Assembly (NCBI GenBank): GCA_937915865.1
Contig: CALGIG010000130.1
Coordinates: forward strand, 1-62,995
From: an uncultured Prolixibacteraceae bacterium
Lineage (GTDB): Bacteria; Bacteroidota; Bacteroidia; Bacteroidales; Prolixibacteraceae
Length of the DNA stretch: 62,995 nt
Direction of reading: 5' to 3'
Part shown: positions 45,462-55,378 of the stretch, in pieces
Layout: each line of letters starts with the position of its first letter
Numbering within the stretch: the first letter of the stretch is position 1
The notes under the pieces: model-generated
What the model was told of the DNA's origin: nothing
The model's input: only the letters and a program-made list of their open reading frames with translations
Database searches by the model: none
Program-made: the position numbers and the translations under genes

Positions 45462-45503
45462 TTTTTTTTATTCCGTTTATTGAATATTACTATGGAAGCT
45501 AAA

Positions 45504-46211
45504 TTATTGACGGTTATGTTTGCCGTTATCTGTTGTAAATATGTGATTTACGTATTCCGAGTAATTGTTCCCGTCTTCGAAAAAACCCATTTCTTCCGCT
45601 TTTAATTTGGAAAAATGTTCAATTTTTCCAAATCGTTCAAAACCTCCAGTCACTTCAAATATCTTTTGTATTTCATCTATTGACTCTTGCGGGATCTTTC
45701 TTAATGGTCCTGGCCCATCGCCGTTATAGTTTGCTCCAACTCTTGCAAAAACTTCATTTGTATTTTCGAAAATCCATTCTCCAACAGGACCTTGTTCAGG
45801 ATGAAGTTCTGGAATTAAACTCTCGGGAAGTACACAATAGCCTCTATTCACTATATTTTCGCCGATAACACGCTTGATGGCCAACTGTTGACGTCCTTTT
45901 TCCGACTCAACGAAATAGCCAAGTTCTTGTGATAACGAACGAAGCGCCATTATAATCAGCCCCGGTGTATTTCCTCGTGGACATCTGGTTTTGCATGACA
46001 TACATTCACCACAATACCAAATAGTTTCACTTTTAAGTAACTCTTTAATGCGATCGTTATCTTTGGATTGGACTATATTTGCAATAAGACGGGGATCATA
46101 ATCATAAAATTCTGCAGCAGGACAAATAGCAGTACAAACGCCACAGCTCATACAAGATTTAAGACCTTCCACGAACCTGATATCTTTAGTAAGTTCCTGA
46201 TATAGTTCCAT
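45504..46211 (-). CDS. HdrC-like dicluster ferredoxin, first copy
   Basis: 235 residues. Two 4Fe-4S motifs in the N-terminal half (CMSCGVCTAICP; CGECMSCKTRCP) match HdrC; the remaining 130 residues are unfamiliar (about 110-235, polar and charged). It is the first gene of the five-gene Hdr-like run (46211 to 41153) and is divergent from an outer-membrane protein gene. It probably links the HdrB cluster to the flavin of HdrA. Confidence 0.85.
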   Translation of the reverse strand: MELYQELTKDIRFVEGLKSCMSCGVCTAICPAAEFYDYDPRLIANIVQSKDNDRIKELLKSETIWYCGECMSCKTRCPRGNTPGLIIMALRSLSQELGYFVESEKGRQQLAIKRVIGENIVNRGYCVLPESLIPELHPEQGPVGEWIFENTNEVFARVGANYNGDGPGPLRKIPQESIDEIQKIFEVTGGFERFGKIEHFSKLKAEEMGFFEDGNNYSEYVNHIFTTDNGKHNRQ

Positions 46212-46425
46212 TTTGGTTTTTGGATGATAATGTAGCGAAGTTACCTTTTCAAACTAAAGTATGGTTCAGTCTAAACTTGTATTTTCCAGTAAGTATTTGT
46301 GCTTATTCATGCTAACTGTAAAATTAAATAACCAGTTAATTGAATTTATGTTTTTTTATTCTTTTTTAAAAATTGATTAACTCCATATATAGTAGTTTCG
46401 TGCAATTATCTATAATTGGAAAACA

Positions 46426-47079
46426 ATGAAAACTATGAAAAAGTATTTTACATTTGGTTTGTTATTTATGTGTACATCGCTTGCAGGCTTTTCTCAAGAA
46501 CACTTTTCTGTTTTTTTAAGTAGTGGTTACGATTACAATACAAATCACCTAAGTGGAATGCAGTACAGTAATTCCAGCAAATTTCCAAATTATAATTTGG
46601 GAATAGGTGCAGCATTATACCTGAACGATAGGTTTAGGTTGAGAGGAGAACTTAAATATGTTGATATTAGTTTTACCCGTAAGTATAATTTTAATAATAC
46701 GACAAGTTCAACTTTGGACAAGACCAACTTATTAGCTACTAATTTTGATTTTAATCCGTACCTTGATTACCGCGTTTTTTCAATTGGAAAATTAGATTTT
46801 TATGGTTACGCAGGTTTCCGGTTTGAATTTAGCTTAGGAAGTAAACAGACTTCCTATACAATTGGAGGAGACACTTCAAACTCTAAATACATTGAAAATA
46901 ATTACAAAAAAGCAATGGTTGGACTTACTGGCGGATGCAGCTTCAGCTATAATTTCAATAAGAAAATTGCACTCTTTATAAGTCCTGAATATACCCAATT
47001 CCTAAACTACTTTTATTCTGACAATACAGCAAATTTAAATAGAGCCAGTATTAATTTGGGTGTAGAATGGAAATTCTAA
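46426..47079 (+). CDS. outer-membrane beta-barrel protein
   Basis: 217 residues with a signal peptide to about residue 24 (LAGFSQ). The barrel strands alternate, the turn regions are rich in Asn/Ser/Gly, and the last residues (INLGVEWKF) form a typical C-terminal strand ending in Phe. It is similar in style to PorT/OmpW-like small barrels. No specific role is visible. It converges on the GH2 gene; a shared terminator follows. Confidence 0.7.
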   Translation: MKTMKKYFTFGLLFMCTSLAGFSQEHFSVFLSSGYDYNTNHLSGMQYSNSSKFPNYNLGIGAALYLNDRFRLRGELKYVDISFTRKYNFNNTTSSTLDKTNLLATNFDFNPYLDYRVFSIGKLDFYGYAGFRFEFSLGSKQTSYTIGGDTSNSKYIENNYKKAMVGLTGGCSFSYNFNKKIALFISPEYTQFLNYFYSDNTANLNRASINLGVEWKF

Positions 47080-47095
47080 CCAGGAATGTCTTACA

Positions 47096-47146
47096 CAAAG
47101 AGGGGACTTTCAATAATTAATCTGAATATAGAAATGTCCCCTTTCT
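47096..47146. terminator. bidirectional terminator
   Basis: AAAGAGGGGACTTT (47097-47110) pairs with AAATGTCCCCTTTC (47132-47145), imperfectly, between two convergent genes; the arms end in A- and T-rich runs. Confidence 0.6.
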
Positions 47147-47170
47147 GCAATCCTTGTAAAGAGAAAGGTC

Positions 47171-49927
47171 TTATTCTGCTTTCCCAAAATTGAAATATAA
47201 GGTCAGTGATTTTTCTGATAAAAACATATTTGGTTGACTCATAGGCCCCATAGTTTCAGGTTTTGTAAATTTTGTACCAATTGGATTAATAGCGTGCAAA
47301 AAGGATATATTTCCTTTAGGAAACTCAGGTGAAGTAAAGTCGTTATTGGCGCCTTTAGGCTTTTCGGGAGTATATAAACGTAGAAATACATCTTCATCTG
47401 GACAAATTACTGTGAAATTTTGTTCTTTCGACTGAATAGTTGCCCAGTAAAAGTTACGGTAATAACCTTTAAATTCGGGATATTGCCAGCTTTCTCCAGT
47501 GATGGTATTGTTATAAGTTTTCTCCCATACATTCAATGTGTTACCTTTCATGCGATTTTTCCAAACCCGGTATGGCCCAAAACCCATCCAACGAACACCT
47601 TTAATTTTATCTTCAGGATAATCGAAACTGATACCCATAAATTTGGTCTCAAATGGTGTTTTGTAGGAGGTTTCGAGTTTTAACCATCCCGAAGAAAATA
47701 CGGTCCATTTTACTTTTTTCAGATCGCCTTTATAAGTACACTCAATTACCTGGTTATCATCTTCACTGTAATTTTTTATTTCCTGAAATTCGGAATTACC
47801 GGTAACGATAACTGGCCCATTTGTAAACTGAATTGATTGATTATCACTTTTAACACCGGAAAACAAACCAGTTTTTTTGTCCCATTTAAATGACAGACTA
47901 TTGATTTGGACATTAATATTTTCACCATCTTCAATAACCCTTATTTTCCCTTCCTTATCTCGCGAAATCATTTCATCGGCAATGGTTTTTGCGCTTTTAA
48001 TTGGCCAGCTCCAGGTATAAATTTCCCGTCCAAACTGATCGGTTGCTGTGATGTATAAAACATCGTTTTCAAAAAATCTAACGGGTAAAAACATCGCTAA
48101 TTTCCCTTTTTGTCCAGGTGCTATATCTGGCGATTCAATTATTCCTGATTCAGTCTCACGAACGTCTTTTTCGATTGGATTTGGTAAATCAACAAGTTTA
48201 TAAGTGAACTTGCAATTCTTCAAGTTTGTATACAAGAACCTGTTTTCAATTGGAAATTCTCCGTTAAATGATGGAGTTATGAAACGTTTTGCAAAAAATA
48301 CAGGTGACCAAATTTCTTTTATTGCATAATAGCTACCTTCTTTTTCTAAATATGGTCCTAAAATTCCATCGGCAGCATGGTTTCCATCTGTATCCAGTAC
48401 ACCTTGTTTATCAGTCCTAACAACAGCCTCATCAGCATAATCCCAAAGAAAACCACCTGCTGAAAGCGGATTATTCATCATTAAGTTCCAATAATCTTCC
48501 AATCCAGCACCATGACCACCATCATACAAACCGTGTAAAAATTCGGTTGGAAAGACAATTCGCCGGCCTTGCTGATGTGTGCCAACGCCATAGTCATAAG
48601 GTTTATAATGCTGTGTGTCAGTGTTTCTGAATTCAGACCATGGATGTATCAGTGGACGTTTTTGTAGATCAAGTTCATCAAAAAAATGATCAAGTTCAGT
48701 ATTCCATCCACCCTCATTTCCATTATCCCACACAATAATTGAAGGGTGATTAATGTCTCGGAAAAGCATTTCCTGCGCCAAAATTGAACCAACGCGGGTA
48801 TCGTAAGCTTTTTGCCAACCAGTTAGTTCATCGAGAACAAAAAGGCCAAGCGAATCGCAAACGTTTAGAAAATGTTCATCAGGCGGATAATGAGACATAC
48901 GCACCGCATTCATGTTCATATCTTTGATTGTATTTACATCTTCAATACTTATTTGCTTATTTAGCGCCCGCCCTGTATTTGGCCTGAAAGAATGACGGCA
49001 AACTCCCTTAAACATTACTTTTGTTCCATTTACATAAATCCCATCACTTTCGCGAAGTTCTATGGTGCGAAAACCAAATTTTTCACTTATTTCATGTACA
49101 ACATCCAGATAATCAATTAACTGAATATCAATCTTGTATAGATTAGGCGATTCTGGAGTCCAAGGTTTTATATTTTCGGCAAAAGTCTGAAGGTGTGCTA
49201 TCGCCTGATCTTTTTCAAGTATATAAGAAAATGGTGAACTAACCGGTTCTCCTGTTAAAGTTTTAATTTGAGCCTTAACTTCCATTCGTTCTTTGGCATT
49301 GTTTAAGTATACATCCATCTGGAATGAACCATCCGCTTTCGCATCTAAAGCGATGCGTTCGATGTTTACCTTCGGTTTTGCCTCCAGAAAAACAGGACGA
49401 AAAATCCCTCCAAAAATCCAAAAGTCACAGCGGCGTTCAGCATTGTTTACACTTTCATTTTCAGAATGTTTAGCAACCGATACCTCCAATAAATTTTCCT
49501 TGCCAAAATTCAGTAATTCAGTGATGTCGTATTTAAACCTATAAAAACTACCCTGATGGATTTTACCTGCTGATAGCCCATTAATTTTAACTTTTGTATC
49601 AGTCATTGAGCCATCAAATACAATACTTACCTGTTTATTTTTCCAATCCTTGGGTACTTGAAATCCGTATTTATACAATCCGGTTTCTTTACCACGAATT
49701 TCTTCCTTGTCATGACCATAGTTATATGTGCCAAACCCTTGAAGCTCCCAATTGGAAGGTACCGGGATCTTGGTCCATTTACCAGAATTTCGTCCGGCGG
49801 TACACAAAAAATCCCACTCGACTGTATGATCGCTTCCCGTCCCTGATAAATACTGTCTTTCAGTTTTTTGAGCATTAACAAATAAAACAGAAAGAAGAAA
49901 TAATACACAAGAAAAGAACTGTTTCAT
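47171..49927 (-). CDS. GH2 family glycosidase (beta-galactosidase-like)
   Basis: 918 residues with a signal peptide to about residue 19. GH2 order: sugar-binding domain (GLYKYGFQVPKDW, VFDGSMTDTKVKING), immunoglobulin-like domain, TIM barrel from about residue 300 (GVCRHSF, MNAVRMSHYPPDE), acid/base E405 (WDNGNEGGWN) and nucleophile E462 (FPTEFLHG), then C-terminal beta domains. The motif set points to an exo-glycosidase; beta-galactosidase is most common but beta-glucuronidase or mannosidase cannot be excluded. It is located in the envelope or outside. Confidence 0.85.
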   Translation of the reverse strand: MKQFFSCVLFLLSVLFVNAQKTERQYLSGTGSDHTVEWDFLCTAGRNSGKWTKIPVPSNWELQGFGTYNYGHDKEEIRGKETGLYKYGFQVPKDWKNKQVSIVFDGSMTDTKVKINGLSAGKIHQGSFYRFKYDITELLNFGKENLLEVSVAKHSENESVNNAERRCDFWIFGGIFRPVFLEAKPKVNIERIALDAKADGSFQMDVYLNNAKERMEVKAQIKTLTGEPVSSPFSYILEKDQAIAHLQTFAENIKPWTPESPNLYKIDIQLIDYLDVVHEISEKFGFRTIELRESDGIYVNGTKVMFKGVCRHSFRPNTGRALNKQISIEDVNTIKDMNMNAVRMSHYPPDEHFLNVCDSLGLFVLDELTGWQKAYDTRVGSILAQEMLFRDINHPSIIVWDNGNEGGWNTELDHFFDELDLQKRPLIHPWSEFRNTDTQHYKPYDYGVGTHQQGRRIVFPTEFLHGLYDGGHGAGLEDYWNLMMNNPLSAGGFLWDYADEAVVRTDKQGVLDTDGNHAADGILGPYLEKEGSYYAIKEIWSPVFFAKRFITPSFNGEFPIENRFLYTNLKNCKFTYKLVDLPNPIEKDVRETESGIIESPDIAPGQKGKLAMFLPVRFFENDVLYITATDQFGREIYTWSWPIKSAKTIADEMISRDKEGKIRVIEDGENINVQINSLSFKWDKKTGLFSGVKSDNQSIQFTNGPVIVTGNSEFQEIKNYSEDDNQVIECTYKGDLKKVKWTVFSSGWLKLETSYKTPFETKFMGISFDYPEDKIKGVRWMGFGPYRVWKNRMKGNTLNVWEKTYNNTITGESWQYPEFKGYYRNFYWATIQSKEQNFTVICPDEDVFLRLYTPEKPKGANNDFTSPEFPKGNISFLHAINPIGTKFTKPETMGPMSQPNMFLSEKSLTLYFNFGKAE

Positions 49928-50042
49928 TTTTACCGGTTTTACCTGATTTAGTTTGTCAAATGTATGAAATGAGCTTGATTTCTAAAAGTATTAATCAAAA
50001 TGAATCGTTGATTTGCCAATATTTTAAGGTGTTCCAAACCTC

Positions 50043-51101
50043 TTATTTTCTAGTCAGAAAATATCGCTCAATATTTACTTCTGGATAAATAGAAACTGTA
50101 TTCTCAGTCAAAAATTCGGCAAAATTATTGGCAAAATAAGGACCAAGTAAAACTCCTTTTGATCCGAGGCCATTAAAAATACCAATTTGCGGAAAATGAG
50201 GATGAAATCCAAGTACTGGCTTACGGTCGTTCATTGTTGGGCGAACTCCTGCCATGTGTTTTACAACGGTATATGGAACTGAAGTAATCATTTGTAATTT
50301 ATTCAGTAATTCATTTCGCCCCAATATGGTGGGTATAAAGTCAAGTTGAGTCCATGAATATGTCGCACCAATTTTGTACCGATGCTTGCCTAAAGGTATA
50401 ATGAAAATATCTCTGCTAATTGTTTTTTCCAGATTGAATTCAGGAAATTCAACGTCAAGTATTTCTCCTTTTGAGTGTTTAAAAATTAAAGTTCTGAAAA
50501 ATGGATTTGCTGAGGCCGCCGGTCCTTCACAAAATATTACCTTTTTGGCAACCAAGCTATCATACGAAACATGATCAGAAAATAAGTTTAATTTTGAATA
50601 TTCAAATTTCTGTGGAATTAATAGTCTTTTACTTTTCAGAAATTCTGCAAATGATAGAATAAAACCTGAAATATCAAATCTCCCTGATCTTTTAACTAAA
50701 CCGAAACTTGAATATTTATCGAGACCTATGCACTTGTAATTTATTAATGGATTAAGTTCGATATATGCTTCCAGTTTATTGGCGAATGCTTTAGTTTTCC
50801 AGGTTAACAAAGAATCTTCGCTTAAAATCCTCAGTATTGGTTCCCGATAATAAAATTTTTGATGGAGCAAATTCTCAAGTTTGCTGAATGTACTTTCCAA
50901 TACAGGAAATACTTCATCTGCCATCCAGCTTTTGGTCATACGACGAAAACCAATTGGATTAACTAAACCTGCCGCTACTTCAGATGCTTTAATCTGGCAT
51001 GGATCATCAAACACTAAGACTGTTTTTCCTCGATTAATCAACTCATAAGCAAGTAAACTGCCAGCAAGGCCTTGTCCGACAATAAAAAAATCTGTTTTCA
51101 T
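50043..51101 (-). CDS. FAD-dependent oxidoreductase (DAO/MnmC-C-like)
   Basis: 352 residues. FAD fold FIVGQGLAGSLLAYEL at residue 6, then GLVNPIGFRR and the C-terminal FNGLGSKGVLLGP as in the D-amino-acid-oxidase-like domain of MnmC. It stands alone, without the methyltransferase domain that MnmC has for tRNA modification. The substrate is probably an amine or amino acid; the gene has no close operon partner (about 129 bp to the esterase). Confidence 0.8.
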   Translation of the reverse strand: MKTDFFIVGQGLAGSLLAYELINRGKTVLVFDDPCQIKASEVAAGLVNPIGFRRMTKSWMADEVFPVLESTFSKLENLLHQKFYYREPILRILSEDSLLTWKTKAFANKLEAYIELNPLINYKCIGLDKYSSFGLVKRSGRFDISGFILSFAEFLKSKRLLIPQKFEYSKLNLFSDHVSYDSLVAKKVIFCEGPAASANPFFRTLIFKHSKGEILDVEFPEFNLEKTISRDIFIIPLGKHRYKIGATYSWTQLDFIPTILGRNELLNKLQMITSVPYTVVKHMAGVRPTMNDRKPVLGFHPHFPQIGIFNGLGSKGVLLGPYFANNFAEFLTENTVSIYPEVNIERYFLTRK

Positions 51102-51230
51102 ACAAGATAAAAACAGATTCTCAATATTTTGTTCAAAAAAAGTGCTTATTTTAACATTTATCCTCTAAAAGACCTAAATACCAATTTGTTCCAGGTTAAA
51201 ATGCAACCAACGTTTTTAGTACCTTGTTAT

Positions 51231-52196
51231 CTAATCTGTACAAAAATTAAATGATTGGTATTCACAGGATTTATTATTTGTTTTTATTACCGTTGTACGT
51301 TGCTCAGTTCCTTTATTAATGACAAACGAATAGCAAAAGTCAATTATCTCATTAAAGTTGTCAGTCATTGGTCTTCCAGCAATCTCATGTGCTGCATTAC
51401 AATAGGTATACAACCAAAAAGGTGTACCCAAATTTCTTAACCTTTGTGCAATTGTATAACTACCATGCAAAACCAGATAACCAGGTTGATTCTCGTTACA
51501 ATGACGGTGCGCCGCAGTAGCATAAGGGACTAAGTTATCGCATGTTCCATGAAATAAAAGAGAAGGTATCGCTGATTCCTTATAAAGCTTTAAAGTATCG
51601 GGAATTGCTCCGGCCATTGAAATTACTCCTGCATACGATACAGGGCCATTCTCAAGTCCATAGCAATAAGGTGGCTGATAGGCAGTATTTAATACCGTTT
51701 CGGCTCCGGCGCTACTTCCTGAAAGTATAATTGTATAAGGATCAATTCCCATTTTTTCATGATTTTTAATCATAAAGAAAGTAGCGTCCTGAAGGTCTTC
51801 AACAGCGCTTTTAAACGTTATTATTTTATCAGCCGCAGGACATTCGCATCCAAATTCAGATTTTGTCCCCTGCCTGGTTAAACGATATGTAATAGATGAA
51901 ACAACATATCCATATCGAGCGAGCTTTTTACAAAACTTTTGAATTCCTGGCTCATCTCTTTTCCCAACGGAAAAGCCACCGCCATGTACATAAAAGATTA
52001 AAGGACGTTTGGTTTGAGTATCGTTTATCGGAAAATAAACATCCATATCAAGTGATTTGCCTTCTTTAATGGCATAGGTAAAGGTTTCGACCCTTGTTGA
52101 ATCGGTTATCTCTTCTTTATATCTCTGCTGACCAAGCAGATTAATATTGGAAACTAAAATAAAAAGAAATAAAAAAGCAACGTTCAAGAGTTTCAT
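51231..52196 (-). CDS. secreted alpha/beta hydrolase, carboxylesterase-like
   Basis: 321 residues with a signal peptide to about residue 22. HGGGF (71-75) is the oxyanion hole and GSSAG (160-164) carries the nucleophile S162; the Asp in GTCDNLVP and the His in AAHE complete the triad. Several Cys suggest disulfides. It may remove acetyl or other acyl groups from glycans in the envelope, which would fit the enzymes around it. Confidence 0.8.
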   Translation of the reverse strand: MKLLNVAFLFLFILVSNINLLGQQRYKEEITDSTRVETFTYAIKEGKSLDMDVYFPINDTQTKRPLIFYVHGGGFSVGKRDEPGIQKFCKKLARYGYVVSSITYRLTRQGTKSEFGCECPAADKIITFKSAVEDLQDATFFMIKNHEKMGIDPYTIILSGSSAGAETVLNTAYQPPYCYGLENGPVSYAGVISMAGAIPDTLKLYKESAIPSLLFHGTCDNLVPYATAAHRHCNENQPGYLVLHGSYTIAQRLRNLGTPFWLYTYCNAAHEIAGRPMTDNFNEIIDFCYSFVINKGTEQRTTVIKTNNKSCEYQSFNFCTD

Positions 52197-52291
52197 ATCA
52201 AGAATTTACAGTTTAGGTTATTTATGAAATTTTCAGCTAAAAATAGAAAAAAAACAGTAAGAGGTATAATTCTTCTATTCCAATAAAATAC

Positions 52292-52320
52292 AACAGGGAT
52301 GATTTCAAGCCATCCCTGTT
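52292..52320 (-). terminator. terminator of the YhcH gene
   Basis: AACAGGGATG (52292-52301) and CATCCCTGTT (52311-52320) form a 10-bp perfect stem just after the gene, with a T-rich tail on the minus strand. Confidence 0.65.
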
Positions 52321-52328
52321 ATTAATTC

Positions 52329-52778
52329 TTACATTTTTACTTTTACTACTACTTTTTTAACCTTTTCCGGACCATTAATTTGCATACATGGCCTATGAAT
52401 ATCATGAGGGAAAAAAACAGCAAACATGCCTGCTTCAAGAATCGCAGGAACTGTATCTCCTGAATAAAAAACAATGTCCTTTTCAAAATTGAATTCGGTT
52501 GTCGGAGCCTGCCCGTTTAACGGAGCATAGCCAATAGCTTCCCTTCCTGAAATAATATACTGAATATCAGCATAAGCTCGATGAGCTTCAGGACGACATT
52601 CCTCATTTACTTTACTTTCATATTCACTGACCATCGCAAATACTTCCTTACCGTCAATCTCATACTTGCCAACTTCAATGTTGGTAAAATCTGTATTGCT
52701 CAAATATTCAAAACCTTTTTTCAAATTCTCACTAAGTGTAGCGTAAAGATTTGCATTCCCAATTTTATCTAAAATCAT
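52329..52778 (-). CDS. YhcH/YjgK/YiaL (NanQ-like) family protein
   Basis: 149 residues, the usual length. A cupin-like barrel with HRAYADIQYIISGREAIGYAP and FFPHDIHRPCMQI, the metal-binding part of the family. E. coli YhcH/NanQ speeds anomerisation of N-acetylneuraminate. Here it may support sialic-acid-like sugar use together with the lyase-family and sialidase-like genes 12 kb away. It is transcribed alone. Confidence 0.85.
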   Translation of the reverse strand: MILDKIGNANLYATLSENLKKGFEYLSNTDFTNIEVGKYEIDGKEVFAMVSEYESKVNEECRPEAHRAYADIQYIISGREAIGYAPLNGQAPTTEFNFEKDIVFYSGDTVPAILEAGMFAVFFPHDIHRPCMQINGPEKVKKVVVKVKM

Positions 52779-52898
52779 CTGGTTATTATTTTGAAGTTCA
52801 TAAAGTTAAAAACAATCGATTGCATTTAATCAAACAAATATACATTAAGCTAATTGAAAAACATAGCTGTTAACTTTTTTTACAGTTTGAGCAATAAA

Positions 52899-52931
52899 AA
52901 AGGAAGAATTCAATAGCTGAAATCCTCCTTT
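52899..52931 (-). terminator. possible terminator of the Lrp-family gene
   Basis: AAAGGAAGAATTC (52899-52911) pairs imperfectly with GAAATCCTCCTTT (52919-52931), directly downstream of the gene; the minus-strand arm ends in a T run. Confidence 0.5.
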
Positions 52932-52952
52932 AATTATCTCAATATAAAATCA

Positions 52953-53432
52953 TTACTTGATGGGAACCTGGCGTTTAAATTCCATTTCCAACGAAATAAA
53001 GGTCTCTGTTCTGGCAATACCTTCTATTTCCTGCAAATCTTCATCAATAAGTTTTTTTAAATGTTTGTTGGTTTTAGTCTGAACCTTAATAAAAATTGCA
53101 TAAGAACCGGTAGTATAATGACACTCTATAATCTCAGGAATTTTCTTAAGTTCTTCTACAACCTGTTTGTGATATTTTGCTTTTTCCAGGTGTATACCCA
53201 TGTAAGCACAGGTAAAATATCCTAATTTTTGCGGGTTAACAATGAATTCACTTCCTGAAACGACACCAAGATTCAACAAACGTTGAACACGTTGATGAAT
53301 TGCTGCACCAGAAACTCCACACTCACGGGCAACTTCCAGAAATGGAATTCTGGCATTTTTTGTAATAAGTTTTAAAATCTTTTCATCAAGTTCGTCAATA
53401 CTTGGCAGTGGTTCAATATGCAGATCATTCAT
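52953..53432 (-). CDS. Lrp/AsnC-family transcriptional regulator
   Basis: 159 residues: N-terminal helix-turn-helix (LDEKILKLITKNARIPFLEV, GVSGAAIHQRVQRLLNLGV) and a C-terminal RAM ligand-binding domain. It is a typical size for Lrp-like feast/famine regulators of amino acid metabolism. No target is evident next to it. Confidence 0.9.
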   Translation of the reverse strand: MNDLHIEPLPSIDELDEKILKLITKNARIPFLEVARECGVSGAAIHQRVQRLLNLGVVSGSEFIVNPQKLGYFTCAYMGIHLEKAKYHKQVVEELKKIPEIIECHYTTGSYAIFIKVQTKTNKHLKKLIDEDLQEIEGIARTETFISLEMEFKRQVPIK

Positions 53433-53620
53433 AATTTATAGCAATAACTATTGTTTAAAATTGAAATCCAAAGGTAGAAAAAAATGATAAATTTCAATTA
53501 TTCTTGTTGAAAAACATCACTATTGTTATAGACTGATAGCAGAGGCTGTTTTGAAATTTAGTTTGCCTGATTTCAATATACAAATTTAGACGTTTATTTC
53601 TATTTTAAAATTGACATTTA

Positions 53621-54901
53621 TTAATAGACTTTTTGAGCGAGTTTTTCTGTTAAATCCTGAATATCGCTTCCTGAAGGCGACTGGTATACTTTAAGGGCAA
53701 ATTCAGGAATAACAGCAAGTATGTGATCAAAAATATCGGCCTGAATTGTTTCATATACATTTAGTTGTTTTTCTGTACTATAAACATAAATTTCTATTGG
53801 CAATCCAGTTTCAGTTGGTTGTAAATATCTAACCATAAACGTCATATCATTATTAACAAACGGATGTTTCTTCAGGTATTCTTCAAGATATTTCCTAAAA
53901 ATACCCAAGTTTGTTTGCCTGCGACCATTCGGAACAATATCGTTCGTTACTCCAAGGTTCTCATTATGTTCGTTTATTTCTTGTTGTTTTTCATGGATAT
54001 AATTTTTAATAAGCATAAAATGGCTAAATTTTTCAAGCATTTTATCGTCGCAAAAGACAACACTTTTCATATCCACATTAATTGATCGTTTAATTCGTCT
54101 TCCGTTTGATTCGTTTAATCCCGACCAGTTTATAAATGAATCACTCACAAGAGAATAGGTAGGAATTGTTGAAATAGTTAAATCACCATTCTGAACTTTA
54201 ACAGTTGTTAAAGATATATCTATAACTGTCCCGTTGGCATTATGTCTTGGTACTTCAATATAATCACCAGGTTTTAACATGTTATTCGCCGAAAGTTGGA
54301 TACTGGCAACTAATCCCAGTATCGGATCTTTAAAAACCAACAACAAAACAGCAGCAAAAGCTCCAAGTCCCGCAAGCAATCCGAGAGGCGACTTTTTAAA
54401 TATAAAAGCGATAATAAAAATGGCTGCGATAAAATATACCAAAATCATTGCCAACTGAATGTACCCTTTAATTGACCTGCTTGCTGAGTATGGAGTTGTT
54501 AAATAAATATCATTGGAAGCTTTTAATGTTCCAGAAATAACCTTAACGAAAATAAAAACAAAATATACGTTTGTGAATGTGGTTAAGAAACTTGTAACAT
54601 CCTCTATTCCTGAAAAGTTGCACGAATAGTAAAATACCATTGCCGAAGCTAAATGAGATAACGACTGAAATACTTTGTGTTTTAACAGATAATCATCCCA
54701 ATCAGTCTTTGTTTTTTCAACGAACCTGTGAATTATGTGGATAACAATTTGTTTTGTAATCCAGTGAACAAATGTTGCTAACACAACAATAGCTATAAAC
54801 GTAACAAAAACTGCCGATAGTCTGGCATACAATTCAAGAAAATCTAAATCTTTAAATATCTGTAAAAGAAGAAGATATAACGATTTCATACTAGATGTCA
54901 A
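53621..54901 (-). CDS. MscS-type mechanosensitive channel (YbdG-like)
   Basis: 426 residues with about five transmembrane spans in the first 200 residues. The pore helix is Gly/Ala-rich (LGLLAGLGAFAAVLLLVF), followed by the MscS beta domain (SANNMLKPGDYIEVP, GTVIDISLTTVKVQNGD). It protects against hypo-osmotic shock; the long C-terminal part resembles YbdG/MscM. It stands alone. Confidence 0.85.
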   Translation of the reverse strand: MTSSMKSLYLLLLQIFKDLDFLELYARLSAVFVTFIAIVVLATFVHWITKQIVIHIIHRFVEKTKTDWDDYLLKHKVFQSLSHLASAMVFYYSCNFSGIEDVTSFLTTFTNVYFVFIFVKVISGTLKASNDIYLTTPYSASRSIKGYIQLAMILVYFIAAIFIIAFIFKKSPLGLLAGLGAFAAVLLLVFKDPILGLVASIQLSANNMLKPGDYIEVPRHNANGTVIDISLTTVKVQNGDLTISTIPTYSLVSDSFINWSGLNESNGRRIKRSINVDMKSVVFCDDKMLEKFSHFMLIKNYIHEKQQEINEHNENLGVTNDIVPNGRRQTNLGIFRKYLEEYLKKHPFVNNDMTFMVRYLQPTETGLPIEIYVYSTEKQLNVYETIQADIFDHILAVIPEFALKVYQSPSGSDIQDLTEKLAQKVY

Positions 54902-54958
54902 AATTAGGAGTTAATAAAATTTCGAACTTGCTAAATTATAAAAATAAGAAGAAGGCAA

Positions 54959-55375
54959 TTAATAGTCTAATTTTCTTCGGTATTGTTTAAGCTCCGATTG
55001 CAATTTTTTAGTGGTCAGTCTTTTTTCTATCGAACTTTTAGTCGGCTGAGTAGCTTTTCGCTTTTTTTCAGGTTTTAGTGCAAAGTTTACTAACTTATAA
55101 AACTTCATTATAACATCTTCTTTATTATCTAGTTGCGACCTGCTATTTTGCGACGTGATTATTAAAATACCATCAGTCGTAATTTTAGAAGCTAATTTGT
55201 GCAGAAGTTTTACTTTTTGTTCTTCATTCAATAATAAAGAACCTGGAATATCAAAACGTAATTCAACTTTCGAATTTACTTTATTCACATTTTGACCACC
55301 CGGCCCACCACTTCTGGAAGTTAAGAATATAAATTCTGAAGAAAGGGCAATAATATTGTTGTATCTATCAGGCAT
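54959..55375 (-). CDS. arfB: peptidyl-tRNA hydrolase ArfB
   Basis: 138 residues, as expected for ArfB. The GGQ motif sits at 23-28 (GGPGGQ), followed by NVNKVNSKVELRF. A basic, Lys-rich C-terminal tail (KKRKATQPTKS...) is needed to enter the empty mRNA channel of stalled ribosomes. It releases the peptide from non-stop complexes. It starts 3 bp after the YkgJ gene, so both are one transcript. Confidence 0.95.
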   Translation of the reverse strand: MPDRYNNIIALSSEFIFLTSRSGGPGGQNVNKVNSKVELRFDIPGSLLLNEEQKVKLLHKLASKITTDGILIITSQNSRSQLDNKEDVIMKFYKLVNFALKPEKKRKATQPTKSSIEKRLTTKKLQSELKQYRRKLDY

Positions 55376-55378
55376 AAA

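Noticed and set aside
46302..46325. TGCTTATTC upstream of the Hdr-like operon as a motif half-site
   Set aside because: Only nine bases match and the second half is missing.
50043..51101. MnmC tRNA-modification enzyme
   Set aside because: Only the oxidase-like domain is present; no methyltransferase domain or partner.
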